A stretch of DNA of 64,000 nt from Chimonanthus salicifolius (taxonomy: Eukaryota > Streptophyta > Magnoliopsida > Laurales > Calycanthaceae), in assembly GCA_013350335.1 (NCBI GenBank), contig CM023532.1, positions 96,320,786 through 96,384,785 of the forward strand, given 5' to 3'. Under the pieces are notes generated by a model. The model saw only the letters and a program-made list of their open reading frames with translations. It was not told the origin of the DNA and ran no database searches. The position numbers and the translations under genes are program-made. Numbering within the stretch: position 1 is the first letter of the stretch; each line of letters begins with the position of its first letter. This document shows, one piece after another, positions 9,936-22,625 of this stretch.

Positions 9936-11968
9936 ATAGAAAATTCTAAAGGAAAAACAAAACTTTTTAAGAATTGGTTTAAGTCATTTAAGCATCCTTC
10001 TAATAGGTCTACTTCATCTTCTTCATCATACCGGTCTGCCTTGACTAGCTTCCCTTGTAATAGTATAGAAAAAGAATATCCAGAAAAAACAAAAAATTCT
10101 GAAGAAAAGGTGTATGAAAACTTTGACCAAGCCATATCCAATTGGAAGATGCCAGCCCTGCCTGTAACAAAAATATATAGCAATGGCACATTTGAAGAAC
10201 AAAATGATTACCACATTAAAACTGTTGAAGAAACTGTTTTCCTCTCTGGAAGAAAACAAACAATCAAAATCCTTGAAAGAAGAATTATTGAACAAATCAG
10301 GACCAAATACAACTACCTACACATAGGATTAGTTCAGGTAGGAATCAAACCACTGTTTCAATTAGGATTAAATGTTTCTGTAGGTGCTCATGTGCGAGAT
10401 CAGAGACATGACGAGTTTGATGACTCTCTATATGCCACGATTGAATCAAGCCTCTGTCATGGACCTGTTTATTTTAATTGTTTCCCAAACATCACAGTTG
10501 ATGCTTATGATGACTATATCCTTGATTGTGTAACTATTGGATTCCAAAGTAAAGGATTAAAGATGAGTCCAAGAAGTAAACCCTTTGCTATAGTCTATTG
10601 TGTGTTCTACAATTCCATGATCTCTGTCTTTCCCATGATAGCCTACAATGATAAAGTTGATAAAGAAAAAACTACAGTCCTCATGGAAACAAACTTTAAT
10701 AATAATGTGTTTATCCCAAAAGTTATCAGTTGGGAAGAGGTTGTTCTCCCAGGAAATTGGCAGATAGAAGACGTCACTCCAAGAGTAAATGAAATAACAG
10801 ATTATTTACAAAGCATAGTCAAATTACCAAATGGTAATGTTGAAATCAATTTTAGGAGAAAAATGGAAAAAGCTAGGAGAAGTTTTGCCAGTTATACGGA
10901 AGGAAGAAAAAGTTTTAGATTAGAAGAAATAGATGATGACCAAAAGAGTAGTGAAAAAGAAGAAACGGACCAAATGGTTTTTAGAAACAAAGAAAGTGGA
11001 ATCGAACACCCTGTGTACAAAAGAACCTCATCAGAAAAAACCTACAACCCAAGTGAAAGTGATTTTCTCCAAGGAGTCATAAGAATTATTAGCATTCAAA
11101 AGCCAGAAGAAACACCTGCCAAAAAATTTGAAATTGATAAACCATATCTTAGAGAAAATTTGAAAAATCATCCTTTAAAAGATTGGTTCTTTAAAAGGTT
11201 TAACTCAGAATAAAAGGATAAAATGAGAGAATTATAGTATTACCAAATATAAGAAGAAGAAAGAAACATACCTTTCTTTGATTGGTTCATGGAATATATT
11301 AAAAAGGGGAAAATCAAAGAAGAAGAAACTCAAAGCCCAAAACAAATAAGAGTTATAGGAAGAACAACAAGAACCTAGTAAGTCACTGAAGGAAAAGAAG
11401 TTCATAAATCTCACCCACCTTGGAAGAAACTTGATATTTCTGTCCCTAATACAGAAACTAAGAATTATGCCATGCCTGTAAAAAATGCATCTAGTTATGA
11501 ATCAAAACTAGATCCAAATGCTAGAGACATAGGTATATTGGAGATATAATTGAACAAAACAATTACACCAATCTATGTCTATTAACCATTGGAGAACAAA
11601 CAGATTGAATAGAAAGAACAATCAAATCAAAACCCGAATTCAATAAAGATAAAGAAGAAAAATTAGAAGAAAGTTTTGCCAATGCAGTATATGTTCCCAG
11701 ACAATTACCTAAAGGGATTATTTTGCAAGAAGGACCATTCAAAATGACAGATGAAATGCCAAAGGAATTATCCAATAGGATGGAAAGCCTCAATATGGGA
11801 GGAAAAGGATTCAGCATCCTAAGAGTCTCTGCTTCAGAGAATTTATTAATAAATCGTCTAAAGAAATGGAATCCCCAGGTAAAATTGACAGAGACAAAGA
11901 ATTATTATCCTACACCAACCCTTGTTGATCTACAACTCGAAGAGGCTCCATACACTTACACCTCAGAA
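9936..11968 (+). pseudogene. EPRV ORF1 copy 2: movement protein to coat-protein entry
   Basis: Homologous to 1-2401. The ancestral ATG has become ATA at 9936, so the open frame now begins at an internal Met (10041). It runs through the movement-protein domain to a TAA at 11211-11213. Further stops (in the 11230s and 11370s), a deletion near 11535 and a stop near 11605 follow. Homology ends at ~11968 in the T-Y-T-S-E segment, before the coat-protein core. It lies directly downstream of ORFs A and B with native spacing, so 8214-11968 is one contiguous virus segment. Confidence 0.85.
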
Positions 11969-11997
11969 GTTCATAAATCTCACCCACCTTGTGACCA
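11969..11997 (+). other. Templated filler at an inversion junction
   Basis: About 23 nt (11969-11991) repeat the ORF1 sequence at ~11399-11421 (start GTTCATAAATCTCACCC), followed by ~6 nt of unclear origin before ORF2 begins on the opposite strand. This looks like templated insertion during end joining. Confidence 0.6.
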
Positions 11998-12738
11998 TAT
12001 AAATCTTTTTTCACCTCAAATTTCCATTGGAGAATGTATGGAATATGGAACTTCGCAAAGAAACGAAGAGCATTAATCATATCGCAAGAGACCTTTTCTT
12101 CAACTTGGCCAAATTTAATAAATAGATAACGAAAATTATCAGGAAGGATTTTCCGGGAAGCACCAAAATGAGACCACCAAGTGAAGAGAAACCAGGATGG
12201 GAAATTGTGGTGAATAGGTGTGACATCAGGACTTTCTTCTTTGAACCTAATGAACCAAGAATGATTATACTAACGGTTTTGCTACATCAAAGCAATCTTC
12301 CAGGCATCAATTGAAAAAATCAGTCAAATTATAAAGTTGGGCTGATTTTGTCATGTAAAGAGGACCATCCCAATCTTCCTCAGTGAGGATTTTGACAATA
12401 GTGAATTTTGAATAGGTGATGATACCATTTGCATTTTTGTTGTGGAAGATGAGGACGCTTTTCGTCTAATGTAAAATATTGAGATACCATTCACGAGTTT
12501 TTCTTTTATCAGGGGAATAATAATGAAGCCCCTTGCCAAAGAGAAAATAAACATTATCTTCTACAGATCTTTCTTCCATAAGACAATCTAAAGTAACAAG
12601 AATTTTGTTACCGGTGTAAAGATATAATTCTGATTGGCTTGGGTCTTTTGTTGGAGTGAAACCCTTTTTGCTTTCTTCTTGTTTTGCCAATTTCTCTTTT
12701 CCTTTCTTCTGAATGAATGGAGAAGAGCTACTTGCCAT
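11998..12738 (-). pseudogene. EPRV ORF2 copy 3, N-terminal part
   Basis: Starts at the native ATG (12738; M-A-S-S-S-S start) overlapping the ORF1 end by 11 nt, and reads leftwards. The frame is open for about 90 codons and stops at 12466. Later parts are recognisable down to the aromatic F-Q-W-K-F-E-V segment at 11998 but contain stops and a deletion near 12310. The product is the unrecognised ORF2 protein; its N-terminus is Ser/Lys-rich and followed by an S-Q-S-E-L-Y-L-Y-T-G block. Confidence 0.75.
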
Positions 12739-15702
12739 GTAGTCTTCCCTGAAGAAATTCTCTAGTAAGAAAATCGGGGAGAGAGTTAGAATTTCCATTG
12801 ATAAATTCCATTTTGAATTCAAATACGAATAAAATGGCCTGCCAAAGGGCAAAAATCTGTTTAGAAACAAGATTCTTAACATCCTTTTCTAAGATTTCTT
12901 TGGCTGCTTTGGCATCCGCTCTGATGAGAAATTCTTTGTTTAGTATATCATGTTGGAATTTTGTCACACAGAGGACGATTGCAAAAACTTCTTTTTTGAT
13001 GGTTGAATATTTCTTTTGAGATTCATTCCAAAGACCAGAATTGAATCTTATTAATTCTTCTTTTGAGTCTTTCAATTCTAAAAGAACTCCTCCATATCCG
13101 ATATCTGAAGCGTCAGTCTGAACTATTTTGAAGGCTTCAGGATCAGATAAGCATCTACATGGCAAGTTTTTCACTCTTTCTTTAATCTTTCTTACGGCTT
13201 TAGAATGATCTTCAGTCCATTCCTTAGGATTTTTCTTTAATCTTTCTTGGAAAAGTTTTCTATCTTTTGCCAAATCTTGATAGAAAAAGGCTACATAATT
13301 CAAACATCCAAGAAATCTTTGTAACATATTTTTATCTTTAATTTCATCCGGGAATTTATCAGCAAATTGGATTACTCTGTTGGTTGGAGTAATTTTTCTA
13401 TCTTGGATTTCAAATCCTAAGAATCTGATTTTTTGTTGGAATAGACTCATCTTTCTTTTGGATAAAACTAAACCATTTTCCTTTATGATTCTTTTAAATA
13501 TGTTTAGATGTTTCCAATGTTGATCTACTGATTCTGAGAAGATGAGAATATCATCAATATAGACAATAGTAAACTGGGTGTATGATGAAAAGATATTATT
13601 CATGATATTTTGAAATTCAGAAGGGGCATTTTTTAATCCAAGGCACGACATTCCATTCGTAATGTCCCATGGGGACTGCGAATGCAGTTTAAATATCTAT
13701 CTTCTTTTTTTATTTGGATTTGCCAAAATCCAGATTTTAAGTCAAACTTTGAGAATAATTTGGCATGATTTAGCCTATTAAGCAGGTCTTGAGTATTGCG
13801 TAAGGGATATCTAATGGACTGCAAGACCTTGTTTAAAGGCTTATAATTGATTACCAATCTCAGAACTCCTCTTTCGATTTCAGCGGCTTTTTCGATATAA
13901 AATGCCGTACAGCTCCAAGGGGATTTACTTTTTCTTATCAATTTCTTTTTTAGTAAATCATTTATTTCTTCTTGGCAAATTTTTAAATGATTTGCGTCAA
14001 TTTGTGATAGACGAGCTTTTGTAGGAATATCCTTTTCATCCAGTCCTTTAATATATGGGAGTCCTACCACATGCATTTTTCAATCCCAAAATGCAGAGGG
14101 TAGTTCAGAACAACATTCATCTTCAAATTGTTTTGTGAGATTTTCTATTTTTTCTTTAAACTCTTTTTTCTCCAAAATTTTTGTAATTTGGGCAATATTG
14201 ATTTCATTATTTAGTCCATTTATATAATTTTCTCTAGTGGCGATAACTTGATTTATCCTTTGAATTTTTGTTTCACAAGGATCATTTATAAAATCAAGAT
14301 TTACATCAATCCCTTTGATATTTGTAGAGATTCCTTTTGTGGTTACCGAAAAGGGTTGGATTTGGAGAATAAATAGGGATCCAAGAAGTACATCATTAAC
14401 AATATCTTCTGAAATAATAAAGGATGATGCAACACAGACTCCTTGCATACAGACATGAACAGTTGGGATTTTTCTTTCTATGGAAATGGTCGTTCCATTA
14501 GCAGCAGAAACAAACTGTTTCGATTCACTTGTAAATTCAATAGGAATGATTCCTAATCTGATAACATTTAAGTCTGCTCCTGTTTCAATTATGGCAGTGA
14601 CAATCTTCTCAAAGTTTTTTATTTTTATCTTTACCTGAACTCTCCACTGTTGGTAAATACATTTTGTAGGAATTACACCAGTAGAGATTTTGCTAATTTG
14701 TCCTTTAATTCTTTGGACAAATTTTTCTTCATCATATTTTTCAATAGCACCATCATTTTCCAACCAGGTTAACCTTTCATCAAGCTCATTTTGTTTTCTG
14801 GTTAACTCAATTCTTAATTCACGGAGTTATCTCTTCTGATCATTTAATTCTCTTTGTAAGTCTGAGAGAGTTAAGGGTTTATTTATAGTATGGATTTTTT
14901 CTGCTCTATTAATAAAGTCAATCATGGAATAAGTTGGTGTGTGACATGTTTCTTTCTCTTTTGTCCGTTTTGGATAATATGGTGTTTTATCACCATTTTC
15001 ATCTTCTTTAAAGGAAATTTTTGGTTGAGAGCTTTCTCCTTCTTCTCCTCCACCCAATTTTGAAATTTGGTTTAAAAATTGAACTTTTTCTCCGGATCGA
15101 GTATGTTATCAACCATTTCTAGAAGTAATTTTTGAGGGGCTGTGAGGATTTATCAACCATTTCTAGAAGTAATTTTTGAGGGGTTGTGAGGACACGAATA
15201 TGGATACCAAGATCTTCATCAGATGGTATCGACCATTCTCCATCAGATTCTTCATCATCTGAATGACATGTACATGATTGGAATTGTTTGATGACCTGAA
15301 CCTTGGGACTATTTTCTTTAATGTTAGTTGATGAATCAGATTCATATTCTTCTTCTTATGAGGAACTTGAATCAGATTGTTCTTTTTCAGTATTTTCCTC
15401 TTCAATTTTGTTATTGATTTTTCTAAGTTTCTTTTTAGAGGAATTTTCCTTTTTAAAGCATTTATTTAAATAATGACCCTTTTTCCCGCAAGTATAACAA
15501 GTTGGAACATTTTCTTTTATATATTTCTTTTGAAATATTTCCTAGATTTTCTTTTGAATGGGATGAGTTCATCGGATTTTCTCTGATTTTTATATCTTCC
15601 GGGTTATATTTTCGTACCATTTTGTTTCTTCTATTCGGAGTAAATCTAGAACGCGAGGGTTTTCTCTTTGATTCAGGTGATTGATCTAAACTAAACTGGA
15701 AA
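12728..15702 (-). pseudogene. EPRV ORF1: coat-protein zinc knuckle, protease, RT and RNase H
   Basis: Minus-strand 3' half of the polyprotein. Seen in coding order: basic coat-protein C-terminal region with a CCHC zinc knuckle (~15400-15700), acidic Ser/Glu-rich linker, a coiled-coil-like Lys/Glu segment (~14770-14900), an aspartic protease with I-E-T-G-A-D where D-T-G is expected (~14570), RT with Y-I-D-D-I-L (~13560) and RNase H with D-A-S-D (~13100), stopping at 12728. Breaks: TAA at 14827, TGA at 14080, frameshift near 13655 and others upstream of 15057. At 15702 the coat-protein codons join the minisatellite. The D-to-E change would be expected to impair proteolysis. Confidence 0.85.
15106..15193 (-). 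repeat. 44-bp tandem duplication within EPRV ORF1
   Basis: The block beginning TTATCAACCATTTC occurs at 15106 and 15150. The single-copy version is seen at ~39516. The length is not a multiple of three, so the duplication itself shifts the frame. Confidence 0.8.
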
Positions 15703-17080
15703 AGTTTGTCCACTTTGTCCAGTTCGTCCAGTTTGTCCAGTTTGTCCAGTTTCTCTGGTTTGTCAAATTTTTCTAGATGGTTCTGTTTGTCCAATTTGTC
15801 CAGTTTGGCCAGTTTATCTAATTTGTCCAATTCGTCTAGTTTGTACAGGTTGCCAAGTTTATCTACTTTGTCGAGTTAGTTGAATTTAGCCAATTTGTGC
15901 ACTTTTTACAGTTAGTCCAATTTGTCCAGTTTGTTCAGTTTATGCAGTTTGTCTTGTTTGTTGACTTCTTTTACTTTACCCAGTTTGTCCACTATGTCCA
16001 GTTTGTCCAGTTTGGCTAATTCATACAATTTGTCCACTTTGTCCTGTTCATCCGATTTAACTAGTATTTCCTGTTTAGCAACTTTGTTCAGTTGATCCAG
16101 TCCTGTTCGTCTAGATTGAGTTGTTTTTCCTGTTTGTCCACTTTGTGCAGTTCCTCATCTTTTTCCTGTTTTTCCAGTTTGACAAATTTGTCCACTTCGT
16201 CCTTTACGTCCAGTTTGTCTAGTTTGTCCAGTTTGTCCAGTTTGTCTAGTTTGTCCAATTGGTCCAGTTTGTCTACTTTGTATAGTTCGTCCACTTTGTC
16301 CTGTTTGTCCACATTGACAAAGTTGTCCACTTCTTCCAATTCGTTCAGTTTGTTCACTTCGTCCTATACGTCCAGTTTGTCTAGTTTGTCCAGATTGTCT
16401 AGTTTGTCCAGTTTGTCCAGTTGGTCCAGTTTGTCCTGTTCGTCCAGATTGAGTAGTTTTCCCATTTTTTCCACTTCGTGTAGTTCGTCAACTTTGTCCT
16501 GTTTTTCCACTTTGACAAATTTGTCCACTTTTTCCAATTCGTTCTGTTTGTCCACTTTGTCCTTTACTTCCACTTTGTCTAGTTTATCCAGCTTGTCTAG
16601 TTTGTCCAGTTGGTCAAGTTTTTCTACTTTGTATAGTTCGTCCTGTTTGTCCACATGGACAAATTTGTCCACTTTTTCCAATTCGTTTAGTTTGTTCACT
16701 TCGTCCTGTACGACCAGTTGGTCTAGTTTTTCCAGATTGTCTAGTTTGTCCAGTAGGTCCAGTTTGTCCACTTTTTCCAATTTGTTCAGTTGGTCAACTT
16801 CATCCAATTCGTACAGTTTGTCCACTTTCCTTCTTCGTACAGTTTAACTAGGTTTTCCAGTTTGTCCACTTTGTTGAATCGAGCCTGTTTGTCCTATTCT
16901 TCCAGTTTGAGTAGTTTTCCACTTTGTTCGATTGGTCAAGATTATTTTGTTCATCCAACTTAACTAGTATTTCCAGTTTAGCAACTTTGTTCAGTTGGTC
17001 CAATTTGTCTTGTTCCTCCAGAATAAGTACTTTTTCCATTTTGTCCACTTTGTATAGCTTGTCAACTTTGTCCCGTCTGT
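15703..17080 (+). repeat. Minisatellite array 2 (GTCCAGTTT orientation)
   Basis: 9-bp family as in array 1. The part at 15703-16080 carries the same ordered variants as the right arm of array 1 (for example GGTTCTGTTTGTCC and the CTTCTTTTACTTTACCC variant near 15965), so it is a dispersed copy of it. Chance ORFs of up to ~250 codons arise on both strands. It joins an inverted EPRV leader at 17081. Confidence 0.9.
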
Positions 17081-17237
17081 CCATCTTTGTAGCTCGTAAG
17101 AAACAGAAAGAGTTCTGTCAACGATTTACAGCCCTTGATGCCTGATCACGGCCAGAAGAGGGACTTACAACGCGACCTCACTCTTAAGAAGATAAGCGAG
17201 GCACAGAAGTGGAGAATAAGAAGGAAAATAAAAACTC
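17081..17237 (-). other. Inverted EPRV leader fragment, head-to-head with ORF1
   Basis: Reverse-complement copy of the ORF1 leader including the ORF1 start codon (CAT at 17082-17084). It joins sense-strand ORF1 sequence at ~17237 within a short shared AAAACTTT-like stretch, indicating a microhomology-mediated inversion. Confidence 0.7.
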
Positions 17238-17900
17238 TTTAAGAATTGGTTTAAATCATTTCAGTATCCTTCTAATAGATCTTATTCGTCTTCTTCATCC
17301 TACCAGTCTGCTTTAACCAGTTTTACCCGTAATAGCTTAGCAAAAGAAAATTTAGAAAAAACAAAAAATTTAGAAAAAATGATACATGAAAATTTTGACC
17401 AAAGCAATATCCAACTGGAAGTTGCCAGCCTTGCCTGTAATAGAAATATATAGCAATGGCACGTTTGTAGAACAAAATGATTACCATATTAAAACTGTTG
17501 AAAAAATTGTTTCTCTCTCTGGAAGAAAACAAATAATTAAAGTTCTTGAAAGAAGAATTATTGAACAAATCAGAACCAAATACAACTACCTGCACATAGG
17601 ATTAATTCAGGTGGGAATCAAACCACTGTTTCGATTAGGATTAAATGTTTCAATGTGTGCTTATGTGCGAGATCAGAGACATGATGAGTTTGATGATTCT
17701 CTTTATAATATGATCGAATCAAGTCTCTGTCATGGACCTGTTTATTTTAACTGCTTTCCTAATATCACAATTGATGCTCATGATGATGATGTTCTCGATT
17801 GTGCAACCATTGGATTTCAAAGTAAAGGATTAAAGATGAATCCAAGAAGTAAACGTTTTGCTATAATTTATTGTGTGTTCTACAAATCTATGTTCTCTGT

Positions 17901-17954
17901 CTTTCCCATGATAGCCTATAGAGATATCTTTCCCATGATAGCCTATAGAGATAA
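17901..17954 (+). repeat. 27-bp tandem duplication in the movement-protein region
   Basis: Two copies of a 27-bp unit beginning CTTTCCCATGATAGCC, adding nine codons in frame (duplicated F-P-M-I-A-Y-R-D). The other movement-protein copies have a single unit. Confidence 0.85.
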
Positions 17955-19421
17955 GGTTGATAAAGAAAAAACTACAGTTCTCATGGAAACAAACGTTAAC
18001 AATAATGTGTTTATCCCAAAAGTCATCAGTTGGGAAGAAGTTGTTCTCCCAGGAAATTGGCAAATAGAAGATGTCACCCCAAGAGTAAATGAAATAACAG
18101 ATGATTTACAAAGTATAGTTAAATTACCAAATGGAAATGTTGAAATCAATTTAAGGAGAAAAATGGAAAAAACTAGGAGAAGTTTTGCCGGTTATATAGA
18201 AGGAAGAAAAAGTTTTAAATTAGAAAAAATAGATGATGACCTAAAGGAGTAGTGAAAAGGAAGAAATGAATCAAAAAGTTTTTAGAAACAAAGAAAGTGG
18301 AATCGAACACCCTGTGTATAAAAGAACTTCATCACAAAAAACCTACAACCCTAGTGAGAGTGATTTTCTCCAATGAGCCATAAGAATGGTTAGCACTCAA
18401 AAGCCAGAAGAAACACCTGTCAAAAAATTTGAAATTGATAAACTATATCTTAGAGAAAATTTGAAAAATCATCCTTTAAAAGATTGGTTCTTTAAAAGGT
18501 TTAACATAGAAGAAAAGGATAAGATGAGAGAATTATGGTATTTCCAAATGGAGGAAGAAGAAAGAAATATACCTTTCTTTGATTGGTTTATGGAATATTT
18601 TAAAAAAAGGAAAATCAAAGAAGAAAAAACTCAAAGCACAAAACAAATAAGAGTTATAGGAAGAATAACAAGAACTTGGAAATACACTGAAGGAAAAGAA
18701 GTTCATAAATTTCACCCACCTTGGAAGAAACTTGATATTTCTGTTCCTAATACAGAAACCAAGAATTATGCCATGCCTGTAAAAAATGCATCTATTTATG
18801 AATCAAAATCAGACCCAAATGCTAAAGACATAGGTATAGATATTGGAGATATAATTGAACAAAACAATTACACCAATCTATGTCTATTAACCATTGGAGA
18901 ACAAACAGATCGAATAGAAAGAACAATCAAATCAAAATCCGAATTCAATAAAGATAAAGAAGAAAAATTAGAAGAAAGCTCTGCCAATGCAGTTTATATT
19001 CCTAGACAATTACCTAAAGGGATTATTTTGCAAGAAGGACCATTCAAAATGACAGACAAAATACAAAAAGAATTATCCAATAAGATGGAAAACCTTAATA
19101 TGGGAAGAAAAGGATTCAACATCCTAAGAGTCTCTGCTTCGGAGAATTTATTAATAAATCGTCTAAAGAAATGGAATCCCAAGATAAAATTACTAGAGAC
19201 AAAGAATTATTATCCTAGACCAACCCTGTTTATATACAACTCGAAGAAGCTCCATACACTTACACGTCAGAATTAACCTATTCAGGAAATTCTTTATATG
19301 AGTGGAACTTAGATGGATTAACAGAATATCAAATCGTCCAAATGGTTCACAGTATGTTAATATACTATAATGCCTATGAAGTCAGAGGAAATACTGCAAG
19401 AAATATCTTTCTCATGATAAT

Positions 19422-19426
19422 CACCT
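19422..19426 (+). repeat. Target-site duplication CACCT (left)
   Basis: CACCT precedes the TG of the 5' LTR and recurs at 30284-30288 after the CA of the 3' LTR. The uninterrupted viral sequence at ~200-220 and ~40685 has one copy. Confidence 0.9.
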
Positions 19427-22400
19427 TGTAATACCCTGCCCCAGATTTGGCGAGTTTTAGCTCGTTAATCTTGTTTAACCAGTTAATCTCAGAGATTTTG
19501 GTTAGGGCTTCGAGGAAAACCCAGGTTTGGCCCGATCTGAGCCCGAAAACTCAGTGATTCAGCTCGTCGAGCTGGAGGGGCATTTTGGTAATTTACCACT
19601 TGTCGTGTATATTTTTATAAATTGTGTAATTTTGTGAATATTATTGGTGAATAATGTTCTCCTTAATGAAGGATTTACATTTCTGATTTTAAAATAAAAT
19701 TATTTTCAGAAAATGATATTTAAATATCGCCCGTCAAAACCCCGAAAGGGAGTATTAATTATTTTAAAGGGTTTTGAAAATGAAATAAAATTTGAAATTT
19801 GTATTTTATGGTAGACCATTTTAAGAATGGTCTAGATATTCCATTTCATCTCAAAATGATGTTTCTAAATTGTTTATTTTAACAATTCTTTATTTAAGTA
19901 AATAGTGTAAATTTATGGTTTTTATTTAAATAAATGGTTTTTAATAAGAGTTAAAATCTGAAATTTTTATGGTGATTAAGATTTTTAAAACCCAACCTAT
20001 CTGTAAGGTTGGATTAAATTTTTGAGCTTTTGAAATTATTGTTTTAGTTAAAAATCAGGTTTTTATCAAAATATGGCCCTTTTTGCAAATATTGAAAATG
20101 GAAGGGCTGATCTGCAAAAGTAAACCTGCGGTTTACTGTAGCAGCGTCTCAGCCACCAGCAGGCGCATGCCCTGCTGCCCGATTTTCCGGTGATTTCGCC
20201 CGTTGTCGCGTCCCATCGCGCGTGCCGGATTTCCCGGCCGAAAAACCTATAAATTCCTGCTTTCCCCATCTGTTTTAACTCCCAAAACTTCTTCTCTTCT
20301 CTCTGTCTCTGTTCTCCAAAAACCCAGCCGGCCGACCCTCTTTTAGTAAACAGTAACTTAGAGGGAGATTTCAAAAGAAAATCCGGATTTCAGCCCAGAA
20401 ACTCAATCCAAGGTAACCACTGCATTCCCCTTTCAATTTCGATCGGTTTTGAATAAAAAATTTTGAATTTGGCTCTGTTTTCAGTGAGAAAAACGATTTC
20501 AAAATTTAGGGAAAATTTTAGGGTTCCTCGTATCAGTGAGCTTCCGGTGTTAAGATCGGATGGCTCACTGAGTTTCAAAGCTTCAAACCTCTCCCTATGG
20601 AAAGAGGACTCCCGGAGGAATCCATTGGACCGGTCAGATATAAAAACCGAGTCCAGAAAATAGCCCTTTTGCCATTTTCGATTTTACTGTTCACCGGCCG
20701 TTCACTGTCTGTTGCAGACAGTGAACGAGGAAGAAGAAGAAGAAAAAAAAAATATTATTATTTTATTAAAAAAAATATATATATATATATTTTTATTTGA
20801 TATTATGGTTGCTCATATTTTTAAATGTTAGTTCCCATCGAAGAAAAAAATGAATAAATAATTAAATAATTAAATATTATTATTTTATTCAAAAAAAAAA
20901 TTATTTGAGATTATAGTTGCTTATGGTTTTAAATGTTGGTTCCCATCGAAGAAAAAAAATGAATAAATAATTAAATAATTAAATATTATTATTTTATTCC
21001 AAAAAAAAATTATTTTGTTAGATTATGTGATGTGATGTTTAGTACCCCTTTTTGTTAATTAAAATTGTACTAACCCTCTTCTCTTATTATTTATAGTGTA
21101 AATATTATTGTATCCGCTTTCAGTCCGACACTAGTCGGGAACTGAGTGATTCACTTTCAGGCCGGCACTATAGTCGGGCACTGGGTGACCTCGAGGCCTA
21201 CTCAAAATGTCAGCTCTGGTCCTATCCAGAAGACAACCGAGAAGTGACTCGAGGATCTAGACCTCACTCAATAAGTCAATCTGGTCAATGCCCAGAAGAC
21301 AATATGAGTTTGGACTGAGCCCCTTTTATTATTATATTATTATCTTGTGGATAATTTAAAAAGGATAGAAACCAAGTAGGAGACTCAATTCCATATACCT
21401 CGGATATTTTGTGGGAAAACGTGAGATTTCAAAATACTACTCGTGTGTACGTATTTGATCTGTATATTGATTGTGCACTTGTGTGTTGTTTGAACAGAGA
21501 CCGCATAAACCACACATAAACGGTGAGGGAACTTAACTCTGCAGATTTTGTAAACAGTGTTATATTGAGCAATGAGTGGTTTCGGTTTTGATGAACCCAC
21601 TCATGTGCCTATACATGGTGCACTACTGGTAAGAGTGCTGTGATGATTATGGTATTACGATGTTGATCGTATGTGTATGTAAGACTGCTTCCACGTACCT
21701 GAGCTATTGAACCAATATCGGCCATATGAGAGATGGTTTATGTCTACTGGACCATGGGCGGACCATGCTGTCGTCAGTTGCTGACTTGAGGGTGTCAGTA
21801 TCGGCTAAGTTTAAGAGCCGGAGATGTACTTGCAAGGATGTATTTTGACCGTGTCGGGACTTAATACTGGTTTAATGATGTTGATATATTACTTGAGATT
21901 ATGCTTATTTTTCTATCAAGCATGTGATATTGAACTGTTGCCAACCTGTTTTATATTTACTTAATTTGCATTGTTAATTATCCTTCACTGGGCTAGTTAG
22001 CTCACACCACTCACCTTTCAGGCGATGAACCCGAAGAGGAGGACCCTCTCTTTCAGGCTTAGGGCGATTAAGCTAAAGCAGTGTTTTGGGATTCCCCCGG
22101 AGAGGAATGCCCTGATCTTTCCCTGTTGGTTCTTGGAACCATTGTCCTTTTTTTTTGTACCGGATGTGGTACTTAATGTCCATTTGATGTAATAGGCTAT
22201 GTTGCCTTTTGAGACAATGCTTTTGAATGATGAATCAATGAGTGATTTTATTTTGCGTTGTATTAATCAATGTTGGTTTTGATTGAGCATGTTATGTATT
22301 GATGTTGTTGTATCTTGGTTTTTGGGAAGCATATGGTACATGTTTGAGTCCACTTGACGGGCTAATGTGTAACCGCTGGGCCTAACTGTTGATCCGGCCC

Positions 22401-22483
22401 AGTAAGAATGCTTGTGGTTCTGTTTATCTTCAAATAAAAAATCAGTCGCGTTCCGGGCCCACCGGTCGGGTCGGGGCGTGACA
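19427..22483 (+). repeat. 5' LTR, 3057 bp
   Basis: Begins TGTAATACCC and ends GGGGCGTGACA. Contains a TATA box at 20248, a CT-rich leader after it (~20280-20330), an A/T-rich centre and a GGGCTAGTTAGCTCAC segment near 21990. Compared with the 3' LTR it lacks ~40 bp near 21865 and has ~13 extra bases near 21380; otherwise only scattered substitutions are seen by eye. Confidence 0.95.
20248..20254 (+). promoter_or_regulatory. LTR TATA box (TATAAAT)
   Basis: TATAAAT followed within ~35 bp by a CT-rich start region. The identical site in the 3' LTR is at 28011. Confidence 0.6.
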
Positions 22484-22486
22484 GCT

Positions 22487-22498
22487 TGGTATCAGAGC
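22487..22498 (+). other. Retrotransposon primer-binding site
   Basis: TGGTATCAGAGC, 3 nt after the 5' LTR end; 12-base complement of plant initiator tRNA-Met, the usual primer for chromoviruses. Confidence 0.85.
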
Positions 22499-22625
22499 GT
22501 AGGCTCAACTCTAGGACTGTGATGGGTTACTACCTAGTTAGACTTGCTTTTGTATTGCAACTTGTGTGTTTTGCTTTAATAAGATCTTAAAATTGGTTAA
22601 TGATATTTACAAGTGTAAATAACAG

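Larger units (their letters stand above)
17238..19426 (+). pseudogene. EPRV ORF1 copy 3, 5' part: movement protein to coat protein, split by a retrotransposon
   Basis: Lacks the first ~10 codons, lost at the inversion junction. One-base insertions near 17402 and ~18245, a TGA at ~18375 and a frameshift near 19227 interrupt it. The movement-protein core is otherwise clear and contains a 9-residue in-frame duplication (17901-17954). The last viral bases are the start of the coat-protein core, which resumes at 30284 after the LTR retrotransposon. With 30284-35018 this forms the most complete EPRV unit in the window: ORF1 nearly end to end plus most of ORF2. Confidence 0.85.

Noticed and set aside
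16092..16847. 251-codon Ser-Leu-rich ORF and its antisense Lys-Leu-Asp partner
   Set aside because: Both are by-products of a 9-bp, stop-poor tandem repeat; frames on both strands are open at once and there is no start context or conserved non-repeat sequence.
20066..20374. 102-codon minus-strand ORF in the 5' LTR (also 27913-28137 in the 3' LTR)
   Set aside because: Lies across the LTR promoter and CT-rich leader, differs in length between LTRs, and has no recognisable domain.
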